In this document: positions 1 through 11,000 of the stretch, piece after piece
Layout: each line of letters starts with the position of its first letter
How positions within the stretch are numbered: the stretch's first letter is position 1
NCBI GenBank assembly: GCA_023334545.1
Contig: JAADVB010000032.1
Span: forward strand, 1-64,000
Direction of reading: 5' to 3'
DNA length: 64,000 bases
Source: Salisapilia sapeloensis
Taxonomy: Eukaryota; Oomycota; Peronosporomycetes; Peronosporales; Salisapiliaceae
The notes under the pieces: generated by a model
What the model was told of the DNA's origin: nothing
The model's input: only the letters and a program-made list of their open reading frames with translations
Databases searched by the model: none
Program-made: the position numbers and the translations under genes

Positions 1-3000
1 ACTTTTTCACGTCCTCTGTAGATGCCGTAGCAAGCGTTCCTTCCTGCACTTGCGTCATCAACTGCTGCACTGGTTTCGGACCAAGCACCTTTTCCCAGAA
101 CTGTTCGTCGTTAAAGTCGATCGTCGTATCCGACGATTCGGCCGTGAAGCTCGCTTTCGAGAACGACAGCGCGTTGCTCGGGTGTGCCGGGACGTCACCT
201 GCCTCTCGATTATCCTCCACTGTCGTCCCACCCGTCGGATCGTACCGAATGGTTCGACTAGACGACAGCAAGTGGTCGATATCGAGCTCATTAATGGCTT
301 TATTCTCCGGATCGTGCTCGTCCTCTTCGCCCATGATCGCGTAGGCACCATACCGGATCATCATCTCGACCTTATCTCGATCGAGCGACATGAGACTGAG
401 CATATCTCCCCCGCCGTCTTCTCCATCAAACTCATTTCGGACACCTCCCGTTTCAAACACGGCTTGATGCATCCCAAGCTTCTTACTCGCAATGTCAAAC
501 ATCTGCGCCTCATACGTCTTCTTCGTCACGAGACGATAGATGTTCACACTCTGTGTCTGTCCGATACGGTGGCAGCGAGCAACGGCCTGGAGATCATTCT
601 GAGGATTCCAGTCGCTATCAAACAGGATGACGACACTAGCAGACACTAAGTTGATACCGACACCACCGGCGCGAGTACTCAAGAGGAAGGCAAAGGTGCT
701 AGAAGATGGGTTATTGAACCTATCGATCGCCGCCTGCCGCGCGTTGCCACGGATACTACCGTCCATACGCTCTACGTCGTATCGTCGAAGTTGACACAAG
801 TCTTCAATGAGGTCGAGCATGATTTTGAATTGAGAAAAGATCAGGACCTTCTTTCCCTCGGCTTTGAACTTGGCCAGGATCTTGTCCAGCAAGACCGTCT
901 TGCCACTCGCTTGGATGAGACTGACACTACGTTGGACGTCGCTAAGTCCAGCACACTCCTTCTCTTCCACGCCTCGAATGAGGAACGGATGGTTACAGCA
1001 TTTACGCAGCTCCATCTCGACATTCACGAGACTCGCCATGGTCCCTGCCGAGCCCATGCTCAAGAAGCTCCGATTGCGTTCGAAGATCGCTCGGTAATAC
1101 TTTTTCTGCATCGTAGTGAGCTCCACATCGACAATCGTCTCTTCCTTGGGCGGAATGCTCTTCTCCACATCTTCCTTGACGCGTCGAAGCATATACGGAC
1201 GCAATTGTTCATGCAGCTGCGCAACTTGCTCTGCCGACGTCAAGTCGCCATATTCATCGTAAAACTGCTGCTGATTTGGGAACTTGTCTGGTTCAATAAA
1301 GTTCAAAAGACACCAGAGTTCATACACGCCATTCTGCAGTGGTGTGCCAGTCATGAGGAGACATGCATCCCACGAGAATTGGCGAAGACTTTGTAAGAGC
1401 TTGGCCTCTCGGTTCTTGAGCTTATGGGCTTCATCAATGACAACGTATCGCCAGTGGATACAATCGAGGAACTCTTGATCCGCGACGAGCGTCTGGTATG
1501 ATGTAATGAGGACATTGAACTTGAAGATATTCCGACGACGATACCCTTCATGCGCATACTCGAACTCGTGCTGACGAATGAACGCTCGAGCGTCCGCACC
1601 TCCTTCCGAGTCATGATACACGACGCAATTCATCGTCGTCCACGTCTCAATCTCTCGCTTCCAATTCCCCAACGTCACGAGTGGTGCGACCACTAGGAAC
1701 GGACCTCGAATGTGCTCTCTCGTACGCAAATGTTCCATCAATGCCGTCGCCTGGACTGTCTTCCCGAGTCCCATCTCATCCGCCAAGATACAGTTACGAC
1801 GGTTGTACCAGCAAAAGACAAGCCAGTTGAGACCTTCTAGCTGGTAGCTACGCAGCTCATTCTGATTGTAGTACGTCGGAGACTCTTGGTACTTGGCCCA
1901 AGACGTCGGGTCTGGACGCACATCTTGGAAGGTGGATGGAGGAGCGCCTTCCAGGATCGGAGGATGGTTGTTACGATGGTACGCGGCGATCTTCCGGTCG
2001 TCCGTCAGCTCATCTGCCCACTCCCACGTGCTCTCCATGTAGCTCAAGTCGCGCCACTTGACCAGGTACTTGTTTCCTCTCTTAAGCACAGGCTGGAGAC
2101 CAGGACCAGCTCCGTGGTTGTTGTACGGATTCACAACGGCAGGCTCCTCCACCTCCTTCATAGCGAGGATACGATCGACTTCGCAGTACGCTTCGTTCAC
2201 GAACGTAGTGACGTCTTCAGGACCGGAACCTTCGATGATATGGCGCTTGGCGACTTCCACCTCTCGAGACTGCTTCTGCATGTATCGACGTAGACGCATG
2301 ACCGTGTGGTGTCCGAAGCGTTCAAGCTCATGCACTGGCAGCCACGTCACGTGCAGATACGACACCTCCTTCCACTTAATGAGGAACTCCATGACAGCTT
2401 CGTCGTCGTCCTGTCCAAGTTCCTTGCGGTATCTCACGCCGAGGATCTTATCCACTTGCGGTCCCTCCTTCTTCTCCGGTTTCTTCTCTACCTTCTTCTC
2501 TTCATCCGACAAATCCAAGTCGGATGCCGGCGGATCTTCCACATAACTCTTGCGCTGCTTCCCGACGTTCCGTCCAGACCGTCGCGTCGGCTGAGCCTGT
2601 GTGTTTGGCATCCCAGGCGCAAAGTCTTCGTCACTCGAGTTATCTCCGTCATCATCATCCGAGTTCTTCCGTTTCTTCCCTCGCTTCCCCTTGCGTTTCA
2701 CAGGCTTAAGCGGCGGAGCTTCAGCGGAAAACTTCTTCCGCTTCGCTTTCTGAACGTCCGAAACACCTGGCTGGAGATTCGCTCGTGCCTGGTTCTTCAA
2801 CGCACGTGCTAGCAAGTCGTTCGGGATCATACCTCCCGTCGATGTGAATTTAAATACCATAATTTGGGCACGTAATTGTTCCTTCTGTTCGTTCGAAAAG
2901 TTTGCGCGTTGTGTACGTCGAGCAGGAGGTGTCTGAGACGGCATGCCAGCACGATTCATAAAGCGAATCGCAGCGTTGCCGTACGTTTGCATGAGAAAAC

Positions 3001-4568
3001 GATTGTACGCTACGGCTGCCTCGCGTTCCGACGAAAAGATACCGAGACGACGGATACCTCCGCCGTCGACATGCAGCTCTGCAGCCCACTTCCCCAGAGA
3101 CAAGTAGCGGACACCAGTGTTCCACATACCAGCAGTTGTCACTCGAGGGTTATCCAGCCCTGCCACCGACGTACCGTGACCGTGGCGATAGTCTCGCGCT
3201 TCGTCCGAGTTCAGCGCTTCGTCCAATCCGACTGCATTCGGACGACGAAAACGAAGGAGGACTGGACGTAATGACTTGAGTCTCGACACGACGCGCTGGA
3301 AGTCTTCCTGATTACGCACTTGGAAGCCATCGACGGCAACGAGATCGTCGCCGACACGGATTAAACGACTGGCTTCTGCCGGTCCGATGACATTTGCCTC
3401 CGGTCGTCGGAACCCAGTGACGCACACAGCGTTCTGACCTACGCTCATGTTCATGCATAGACCGATGCTACCTTTCTGAAGCAACACTTCGTACTCGTCA
3501 CCTCCGGAAGGAGAAGCACGCCAGCCCATGGCTCGACAAGGCGTCTGCATGCACGAGCGCAAGGCATCGACTGCGAGTGCAGACGCTTGGGAAGGTGATG
3601 CGACGCGTCTGGCGTACGCTTGCAGACGATTGCTCACGGTCGGATCCCACGTGTACACCTCAGAGCCCATGTGGTTCATGAGCTGAGGCGTGAGCGCTCC
3701 TGCTGGAAACGGCGGCGTCGATGCCGTTGACTGCGGACTCGGATTCTGATTCTATAAGTATAACGCATAAGTGATCAAGTCGAAACTGTAGGCATGAGGT
3801 GTAGAATACCTGCTGAGCAAGGAGCGGGTTGGAATCTTGTGGTGCCGAGATGGCAGGCGCTTCCGAGGCAGGAGGTTGGGTCCAGGATGCAGCAGAAAGT
3901 CCAGAGCCACTGCGCTCCCACTGCTTTTCAAAAGACGCGTCGATGCTCGTCGGCTGTTCGTTCACCGGATTGTAAAAGGAGGAGGATCCGGTCGGGTGCT
4001 GGAACATCCGAGACGTTGGTACTGCCATCTTCTTCCCGTCTTCGTTCTCACTCTTTTCTACACCTTTCGGTTCATCTTGCTCACTCTCTTGTTTCTCAGG
4101 CTTCATATCTTCATTGTGGAAGCGCGGATCGTCTTGCAATGGACGAATGGGCGTCGGAGATGGAGATAGAAATTGAGGCGTCTTGTACGTCAGAGGCGCT
4201 GGTTGGCCCGGGTTTTCTTCCTTCGGGCCGTCATGATCGGATCCTGGCAAGTCCATATCATCTTCTACTTCCGGGAGTTGGTCGTTGATACTGCTGTTGC
4301 TCTCCACGTCGGCGTTCGTGTCTTGCAAAGGCGATTGGCCGTCTTGGTGATCGACGTCATTGGCGGACAAGGGTGCGTCCCCCATGTCCGTTTCATTCAG
4401 GGGGTTACCTGCGTTGGAACTGCCGACATCTGAATGGCCATTTCCATTTTCCGTCGCCTCTTCCTGACCAGCAGTAGGCTTGGGCTCGTCGTCACTTGGC
4501 TCATTTTTCCCGTCGCGGGGAGATGGGTCCTGACCCGCCTCCCCAAATTGAGTCGGGTGTTCGGCCAT
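1..4568 (-). CDS. CHD-type chromatin remodeling ATPase with PDZ-like and AP2-like N-terminal domains (3' end beyond window)
   Basis: SNF2-family ATP-dependent nucleosome remodeler, nuclear. Exon 1 (3810-4568, 253 codons) is an acidic, Pro/Ser-rich N-terminus. A 58-bp GT...AG intron (3752-3809) joins it in phase to an open frame that runs to base 1. Order by approximate residue: PDZ-like domain 344-424 (VGDDLVAVDGFQV core), AP2/ERF-like domain 464-520 (GKWAAEL, RRLGIFSSEREAAVAYN), Lys/Arg-rich linker, chromodomains near 690-760 and 810-850 (KYLVKWRDLSYMESTWEW), then a helicase with ADEMGLGKT (about 908), VVIDEAHKLKN (about 1024) and the motif VI region (RCHRIGQT). After the helicase, FSKASFTAESSDTTIDF followed by FW resembles the block seen in CHD6-9/Kismet, so subfamily III is favoured over CHD1. 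No PHD finger is visible. The C-terminus is missing only because the window ends. Domain calls are by eye; the CHD identity is very secure. Confidence 0.93.
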
Positions 4569-5396
4569 GATAAATTTGATGAAAATGCACCTAGCAAACT
4601 ATAGATGGGCAACTCGCCGTCTTAACGCTGCGGAGGATGATGAACCTTCCGCGTTCTGCGGCGTCCCGTTCTTTGCTTGCTCACAAAACTTGGAGGTATA
4701 CTTTATCCTTGTGTAACGAATAGGTTGCGCGAATGTTGTGCAATGCGGAAGGTTGAGAGAACACGTGGGCCAGTTTATAAGTGCCGACGATTGCATAAGG
4801 TTTTATACATAAGTGATGTAGCTTTTTAGAAACGGACGAGAACGTGGGGTTGGATGACCATGACGGTTATGATGGGTATTGATGTCGACTTGCTGCAGGC
4901 AAAAAGTGTTGCGTTGCATGAGACGGATGGTGTCTGTTTCGCTGGTATGACTAATGGGCGGAAGATTATACGGAATTTTGAATGAGACGTTTGTCAGCGG
5001 AGAGTGCCAGTTGGCCCACCCGATGCTGAAGCGATTCTGAGTGGATTATACCGCTCTTGAAGCGAACACAGGTATGTATCTGATGCCGCGTGTCACGTAC
5101 ATATCATACAAAAGATACTATTGCCTGACGTTATCCTGTTTGCCCCATATCAAGCTACGTATACCTCTCATGTTGCTACAATCATCGAGACGACGCACCT
5201 CTTCACATGACAAATCGACACGATTGTGACTGAGAAAAAGACAACAAGGACCGTCGGCTGACTATGCAACCCATCTGCACAGACCCATCTTCGTACCATC
5301 AACATATTCTCAGACAAATCCACTTCCATGACACCACTAAGGAAGAAAAATGAATCGGAAGATCGAACAAAAGAATTTGAAATTATAGAGCCCGAT
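4569..5396. other. Intergenic, no gene seen
   Basis: About 830 bp between the start of the CHD gene and the stop codon of the TFIIF beta gene, both on the minus strand. Only short frames without recognisable composition occur. It should hold the CHD promoter and the TFIIF beta 3' UTR. No repeat or RNA gene was recognised. Confidence 0.5.
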
Positions 5397-6541
5397 CTAC
5401 GCTTTCGACACCGCATCCTTGTACTGTGGCTTTAACTCGTAGCAGCTCTTATTCGGGCCCTTGCGATGGTACACGCAAATCTCTTTCAGAACTTCCTTCA
5501 AGAAGGACTATACCAAGACGTTAGCACGTAGGTAGGACACCAAGTAAGACATGACGTACCTCTGGTTGGCGGCAATGGGCGTTGAGCTCCTTGAGTGGCC
5601 AGAACTCGCGCTCTTCGAAGCGCTCAAAGACCATGTTCTTCAGTTCGTCCTTGCTGATCTTGATCTTCTTATCTATACGATCCATGCTCTTCATGTCCGA
5701 TTTCTCCTGCACATTTCTTTCAGTTCATGCTGTTCTACTTGTAACAAAGCAAAGGACGAACCTCTTCAGCTTCTGGATCAGGCTTATCAATTGTAAACTG
5801 CACTTTGGCTCGTTTGACACGAGGTAAATCTTCCAGCGGCTGCGTTTCTCTATTGAATACGATTAGAAGCGATCGAATGGCTTGCATGGTAACCATGTAC
5901 CTTGGACGTGTCATAGATTTGATCAAACGCTGACGACAGTATTTGCTGTATTGGTCATTGTTCTGCGCCAGGATGGAGCAGCTGTTCTTGACGGTGCCTT
6001 CAATTGCCATGCGACCAGAGCCATCAAGACTGAAGAGCTTGAGCTTTAACGGCGTCTCAGTCATTTCGACACGATATTCCGTCGGGATCTGGTCATCATC
6101 TAGAGATGACTGGTTGACGGTGAGTATGCCCTAGAACCAGCACGTTAGATGACATAAATACATTCTTGGGAATGTATTGCCTACTTTACGCTTTCCCAAG
6201 TAGCTTTTCTTGTTGAGCTTGATGGATCCAAGCATCAATTCGCTTTCTTAAAGTACGATAGATGTAACCGTTAGAGTGGATGAACGTAGATGGAATGGTA
6301 GGAATATGTATTACCTTGAACGTTCTTCCACGCATTACCGAGTGCTTGCTAATAACCGATCGTCAGTGTTCATGTCAGAGAGTCAGGTACTCGCAACGGT
6401 ATCACAGCGAGCGAATACAAAGCGTATGTATACACATATATGCATATTAGATACGATACTTACCGGGACTTTGGCGAGATAGACTTCTCGATCTTCCAAG
6501 TCTAACTGAAGCGGCTCGACCGTGTCTTCTTCTTGCGCCAT
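5397..6541 (-). CDS. GTF2F2: Transcription initiation factor IIF subunit beta (RAP30)
   Basis: Small subunit of TFIIF, which recruits RNA polymerase II to the pre-initiation complex. Seven exons were assembled by hand: 6464-6541, 6315-6348, 6185-6246, 5901-6130, 5762-5849, 5560-5706 and 5397-5507. All introns are 50-120 bp with GT...AG ends. The exons sum to 750 nt, giving 249 residues, the same length as human RAP30. Landmarks: an N-terminal segment ending VYLAKVP, like the family's WLVKVPK; a central dimerisation part with SLDGSGRMAIEGTVKNSC, like the family's LEGIVVQRAEC; and a C-terminal winged helix (KNMVFERFEEREFWPLKEL and FLKEVLKEICVYHRKGPNK), which matches the DNA-binding domain. The frame stays open across all junctions. 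Exon 2 is only 34 nt and is the least certain. The start lies 150 bp from the divergent hemD start, suggesting a shared promoter region. Confidence 0.93.
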
Positions 6542-6691
6542 TTTAGTTGTGAATGGTTTTGTTTTAGATGCCAAAACCTAACTTACAACAGTACTTTTCT
6601 TCCACTAACTTCATTTTTGTATACGTCGTCGTAGTTGGTACTGGAATAGTGCAAGTTTCAAGTACCTTTCAGTTCGTGATTTATCTCGATC

Positions 6692-7507
6692 ATGTCGTCG
6701 CGACTGCGTGTACTATTGCTCAAGTCTCCTGATGACAAGTACCAAAAGGCATTCGATGATGCATGCAACGAGTTACAGCTACCGTGCCAAGTCGATATCT
6801 CTTTTACAGAAGTACTTGAATTCAGTTTCGTCAATCTTGACGCCTTGCAAGACAAGTTGCGCAACCTCCAGCGCTACAGCGGGGTCATGATCACTAGTCC
6901 ACGTGGCACATCTGCACTCGCACAAGCCCTCTCTTCGCTTGAGGAGTCTACAAAAGCTACGGCACTCGACCAATTGCAATCTTCTCATATCCCGATCTTT
7001 GCAGTTGGGCAAGCGACAGCATTGGAACTTACTTCCAACTGGAACATACCTTGTTTGGGCACATCGACTGGCTCTGCCGAACAGCTATCAGCGTTTTTAC
7101 ATGAACAGAATGGATTGCCGGAAGCTGCAAAGGAGAAACCAATGCTCTTTATTACTGGACAAACGCATAGTGATACCTTACCAAATAGCTTTCATAGCAG
7201 GAACTTGGAGCTAGAGGAGCTCATCGTGTACAAGACAGACGTGAAGGAAAATGTGGATGTGCCAGAAGTCGATTGGATCGGTTTCTTTAGTCCGAGTGGA
7301 TTAAAGGCAGTGCATAATAAGGAATTACAGTGGGAACTAATGAACAAAGCTGCGATTGGGAAGACGACAGAGACTGCGATGGCCAAGTTGGCACAGGAAC
7401 GTCAGGAAGAGCATTGGAAAGCTGATGTTGTCCCTGAAAAACCGACACCAACTCTACTTGCCAAAGCGATACTCTCATTCCAGTTTGACAAATCTGCTTC
7501 GCAATAA
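6692..7507 (+). CDS. hemD: Uroporphyrinogen-III synthase
   Basis: Single-exon frame of 271 residues, the usual size for the family. The enzyme closes and inverts hydroxymethylbilane to uroporphyrinogen III, the branch point to heme and siroheme. Landmarks: GVMITSPRGTSALAQAL, corresponding to the first Rossmann-like lobe; IPIFAVGQATALELTSNW, like the family's vG..TA..l segment; PMLFITGQTHSDTLPN, like the l.g....LpeaL motif; LEELIVYKTD; and a C-terminal GFFSPSGLKAV with AAIGKTTETAM, the conserved IG.tTa motif. Sequence identity is weak throughout this family, so the call rests on the order of these motifs. The ATG is the first in frame. No obvious organelle presequence is seen. Confidence 0.88.
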   Translation: MSSRLRVLLLKSPDDKYQKAFDDACNELQLPCQVDISFTEVLEFSFVNLDALQDKLRNLQRYSGVMITSPRGTSALAQALSSLEESTKATALDQLQSSHIPIFAVGQATALELTSNWNIPCLGTSTGSAEQLSAFLHEQNGLPEAAKEKPMLFITGQTHSDTLPNSFHSRNLELEELIVYKTDVKENVDVPEVDWIGFFSPSGLKAVHNKELQWELMNKAAIGKTTETAMAKLAQERQEEHWKADVVPEKPTPTLLAKAILSFQFDKSASQ

Positions 7508-7670
7508 ACAGTTTTGCTTCCCAAGGGAATTTCATGTGTCAGGAAGATTGACAACCCATTCAAATGTGGAGGAAATGAATTACATTCTTTATTGAGGATA
7601 TACTCCATCCAGCGATGTTGGCACGCTTCCAATGTTCCCGCACAAGTAGGAATGCAAAACGTAGGTATCT

Positions 7671-7891
7671 TTATTCACTCGACTCCTCCGACTTGACGCC
7701 AAAGTGCTGCAAGCGGTTCAATTCCTACATCATCACCATCAATTAGCCAGCCGAATAGTTTCGTTACGAGCACATAAACATACCGCCTTTGCGTCTCTTC
7801 GCGACAAGTAGTTCGACACGGGGCCAGAGATCACTTGGATCGTGGCGACGGCGACACCGCCGAGGAGAAAGTAGCGAGCAGGTCCGAGCAT
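7671..7891 (-). CDS. Small single-pass membrane protein, unknown
   Basis: Two-exon model: 7784-7891 and 7671-7724, joined by a 59-bp GT...AG intron (7725-7783) in phase, giving 53 residues. The protein begins MLGPARYFLLGG, has one hydrophobic helix (about residues 7-27), then a basic SRRDAK stretch and a hydrophilic tail ending in acidic residues. The size and a single N-terminal helix with a positive flank resemble small mitochondrial inner-membrane subunits, but no family is recognised. An in-frame ATG at 8011 would add 40 residues and place the start only 19 bp from the divergent Sfi1-repeat gene, so the inner ATG is preferred. Convergent with hemD. Confidence 0.55.
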
Positions 7892-8029
7892 CTCGACAAC
7901 GGTTATTCGATCGTTTTGAGCCGCTGCTTCTTGTGTCGCTATTCTTATAGACCAATTGTATAACGATAAATTCTTTCGAGACAGCATATCTTGAAAGGTC
8001 GTAAGCAGCATCTACCGACTCCTTTGCTC

Positions 8030-11000
8030 ATGGACTGGAAATCACCGGATAGTAGTGATCTAGACGAACACGATGTCGATGATATTGAATATATCTTTGA
8101 CTCATCTGCAATGCATCGATCTTCTCCGAGTGCTGGCAAGTTTCAAGTTGGTCAGAACTGGAAATCGGCACTTTGTGTCACGTCACTCTACGACTCATAT
8201 CTCCAAGTGATGGAAGAGAATAAGACTTTAAAGAGCAAGTTAAAGGAGGTACAGAAGAGGCCGTCAAAAGATGCTCAGATACATCCGTTGGAAAAGAAGA
8301 GTGGCCGTAAGGAATGTCGAAAACCTATTACGAATGCATCGAAGGACACGGTGGAGCAAGAGCTGATAGAGAGTGAAAAGGAACAATCGGAGCAACGTCT
8401 ACAATATCTTGAGCGTGAAGTCGCTAGGTGGAAATCACTTTATGAAAAGGAAAAGAAGAAAGCACAAGATAGGGTCGATCGAGATCCTCTGACAGCGCAA
8501 CGACAAGCCATGTCGGCTCAATCTCTTCAGCATGCTTTAGATGAACAAGTGCATACGAATCAAGAGCTGACGTTAACATGTGAAAGATTACAATTTATGA
8601 ATGAAAGAATGAAGGAAACGCATGATGAACGCATACAAGAGTTGGAGACTCAGCTCGCAAGTTTCCAGACGTCTCAAGACGAGATGAAAAAAGCAAATAT
8701 GATGGCTATCATTCAGCGAATGGCAAACGCGAACTTGTATCGTGCATTTCGAAATTGGATGAAGCATACGCACGTGGAAGTAGGTCGGAACGCACATCAA
8801 GATCAAGTACAGTTGCTACAGCAGCAATTGGAAAGTGAGAGGCACCATATGCGTGCAACGTACATTCGGAAACTGTATTTAGACCGGACAAAAAGATGTC
8901 TCCATCGATATTATACAGCTTGGCGATCTGTTTACAAAGCTCAAAGGACTAGGAAGGATGCGATTGTGTATATGCGTACCAAGTCTACGAAGCATATCCG
9001 ATTGAGTGCATTTAGCCATTGGCGGGTACAGATTGAAAACCTTGTAAATCATCGCAACAGTCTGCTGGCAATGGTATGTCGCTTGCAAAAGTACCACTTC
9101 CGTACATGCTATCGGAAATGGGCAAACGAAGTGTTTGTTCGTCAGCACATGCTTCAGTCGAATCAGCAAAGAGCGGAACATGACGAAAAGAACAAGGAGT
9201 TGACAAGTACATTGGATACTGCAAACCAAAAGCTATTACAGGCCCATGAAGACCTATGTCAATATCAAGAAGAGATCAAGCGTTTGCGTCAGATATGTAA
9301 TAAAGAGCAAGAGGAAAGAGCTCGGCATGAAACAAAGGTAAAAGAGCGTTTGGCATCTTTCTTTCGAAAGAACAATGACGCTTACCTCCTTCGTTCGACA
9401 TTCGAGAGTTGGGTTCTCTCTACTAGTCAACAAGTACAGCGTCAAGTGCAGATACGGAACGTGGCAGCGGAGCTAAATCGAAAGAAATTATGCCTGTATG
9501 TTCGACAGTGGCATAAAAGTACGTCAGAGAAAAGGATGAAGCATCAAGTGCTTTTACATGCAGTCACACGAATGCGATATGCGATTGTCATTCGATGTTT
9601 TCAAAGCTGGAAAGCAAATGTAGAGAATAAGAGAGAGAAAAAGGCACTTGTGAATCGAGTTATCTATCGCTGGAAAAAGCTTCAGATTCTCCAAGTATTC
9701 AATTCATGGAAGTCACATACGGAAGTAGTAGTGTCGACTCGCCGATCTCTTGATCGACTAGTTCTTCTATTTGTAAAGATGCAAGTAGGCATGGGATGGA
9801 AGCAGTGGGTGGATGTATCAGACGAGATGGCGAAGGAGACTAAAGATCGTTTACGTTTGGAGCAGGAGAAAGAGCGAAAACGTGAACTAGAAGAGATTAA
9901 ACGGTCTATATTGACGTTAAACTCATACTTTACGATGTGGAAGGGTGCTATACGGTTAAAAGCAACGCATATGAAGATACTCCAAAAGTGGGGTGTTCGA
10001 TGCAACAGCAACTTGCAGAAGACGTACTGGAGACTGTGGAAACAAAGCATAAGTGAGCAAAAAGAGCATCGCATAAAACTCAAAAAGTGGATTCGTCGAT
10101 GGAAAGTCGTGAAGCTTCAAAAAGCTTGGACGCAGTGGATAGTACAAGGAATGCGTCTCGAAAATGCTGATAAAGTAACTAATGTCGCAAACCAATACAA
10201 CGTTCGTTTGGAGGAGCTAGAACAAAGCTTAAAGCAACGACAGGAGAAAGAAGTCGAGCAACAGAGGGAGAGGGAGATGGCGGATAATACTTATAGTGCT
10301 GCACTGCAAGTCAAAGATCGTATCGTGTCAGAGAAGGATGCGAGTAAACGACGGTATGCCCAAGCCTTGATGAAGATCTTTACTTCCAAGCAGAACGGTC
10401 GTTTAGTAGCCACTGTATTTCGCTGTTGGAAGTGTTTTGTAGATGAGAATTTAGCACTAAAAGCCAAGGTGATGTCATTCCTACGTCAACAAGACACGAC
10501 CGTCGTTCAGCGCATTTTTACGCAATGGAGAACAAGTTACCAACGTCTTAGAGGTATGAAGAAAGCGCTTGGACTGCTGCACACGTACATTGGTGCAAGT
10601 TATGTCGATCGCTGCTTTAGTAGTTGGAAGTACTACATTCATCTCGAACAAACCATCAAGCTATTTGCAACAGCATTCGCGATGACTTGTGACCAGTACG
10701 TTTTACAAACGACATTTCGCCAGTGGCAAACTGAAGCACATGCACGTCGAGTCATGCGTTCAACCGTCCAACGTCTTCTCGTTCAATCTGCATACTTAGA
10801 TGTGCAACATGCTTTTTCAAAATGGACAAGAGTAATGATGGAAGCACAGCGGGAGGAGATGGTTCACGAAAAGGAGCAAAGGCTACGGTTAGTACAAGAA
10901 AAGATTGTATATCGATGGGGTTGTCGATCTATACGTATGGTTTTTCATGCCTGGAAAGTTTATGTGGGAGTTAAGCGTAGGATGAATCAAGGGTACATTT

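Noticed and set aside
791-1396. Plus-strand open frames of about 200 codons at 50-649 and 791-1396
   Set aside because: They are the reverse-complement shadow of the CHD helicase, which has full motif support on the minus strand.
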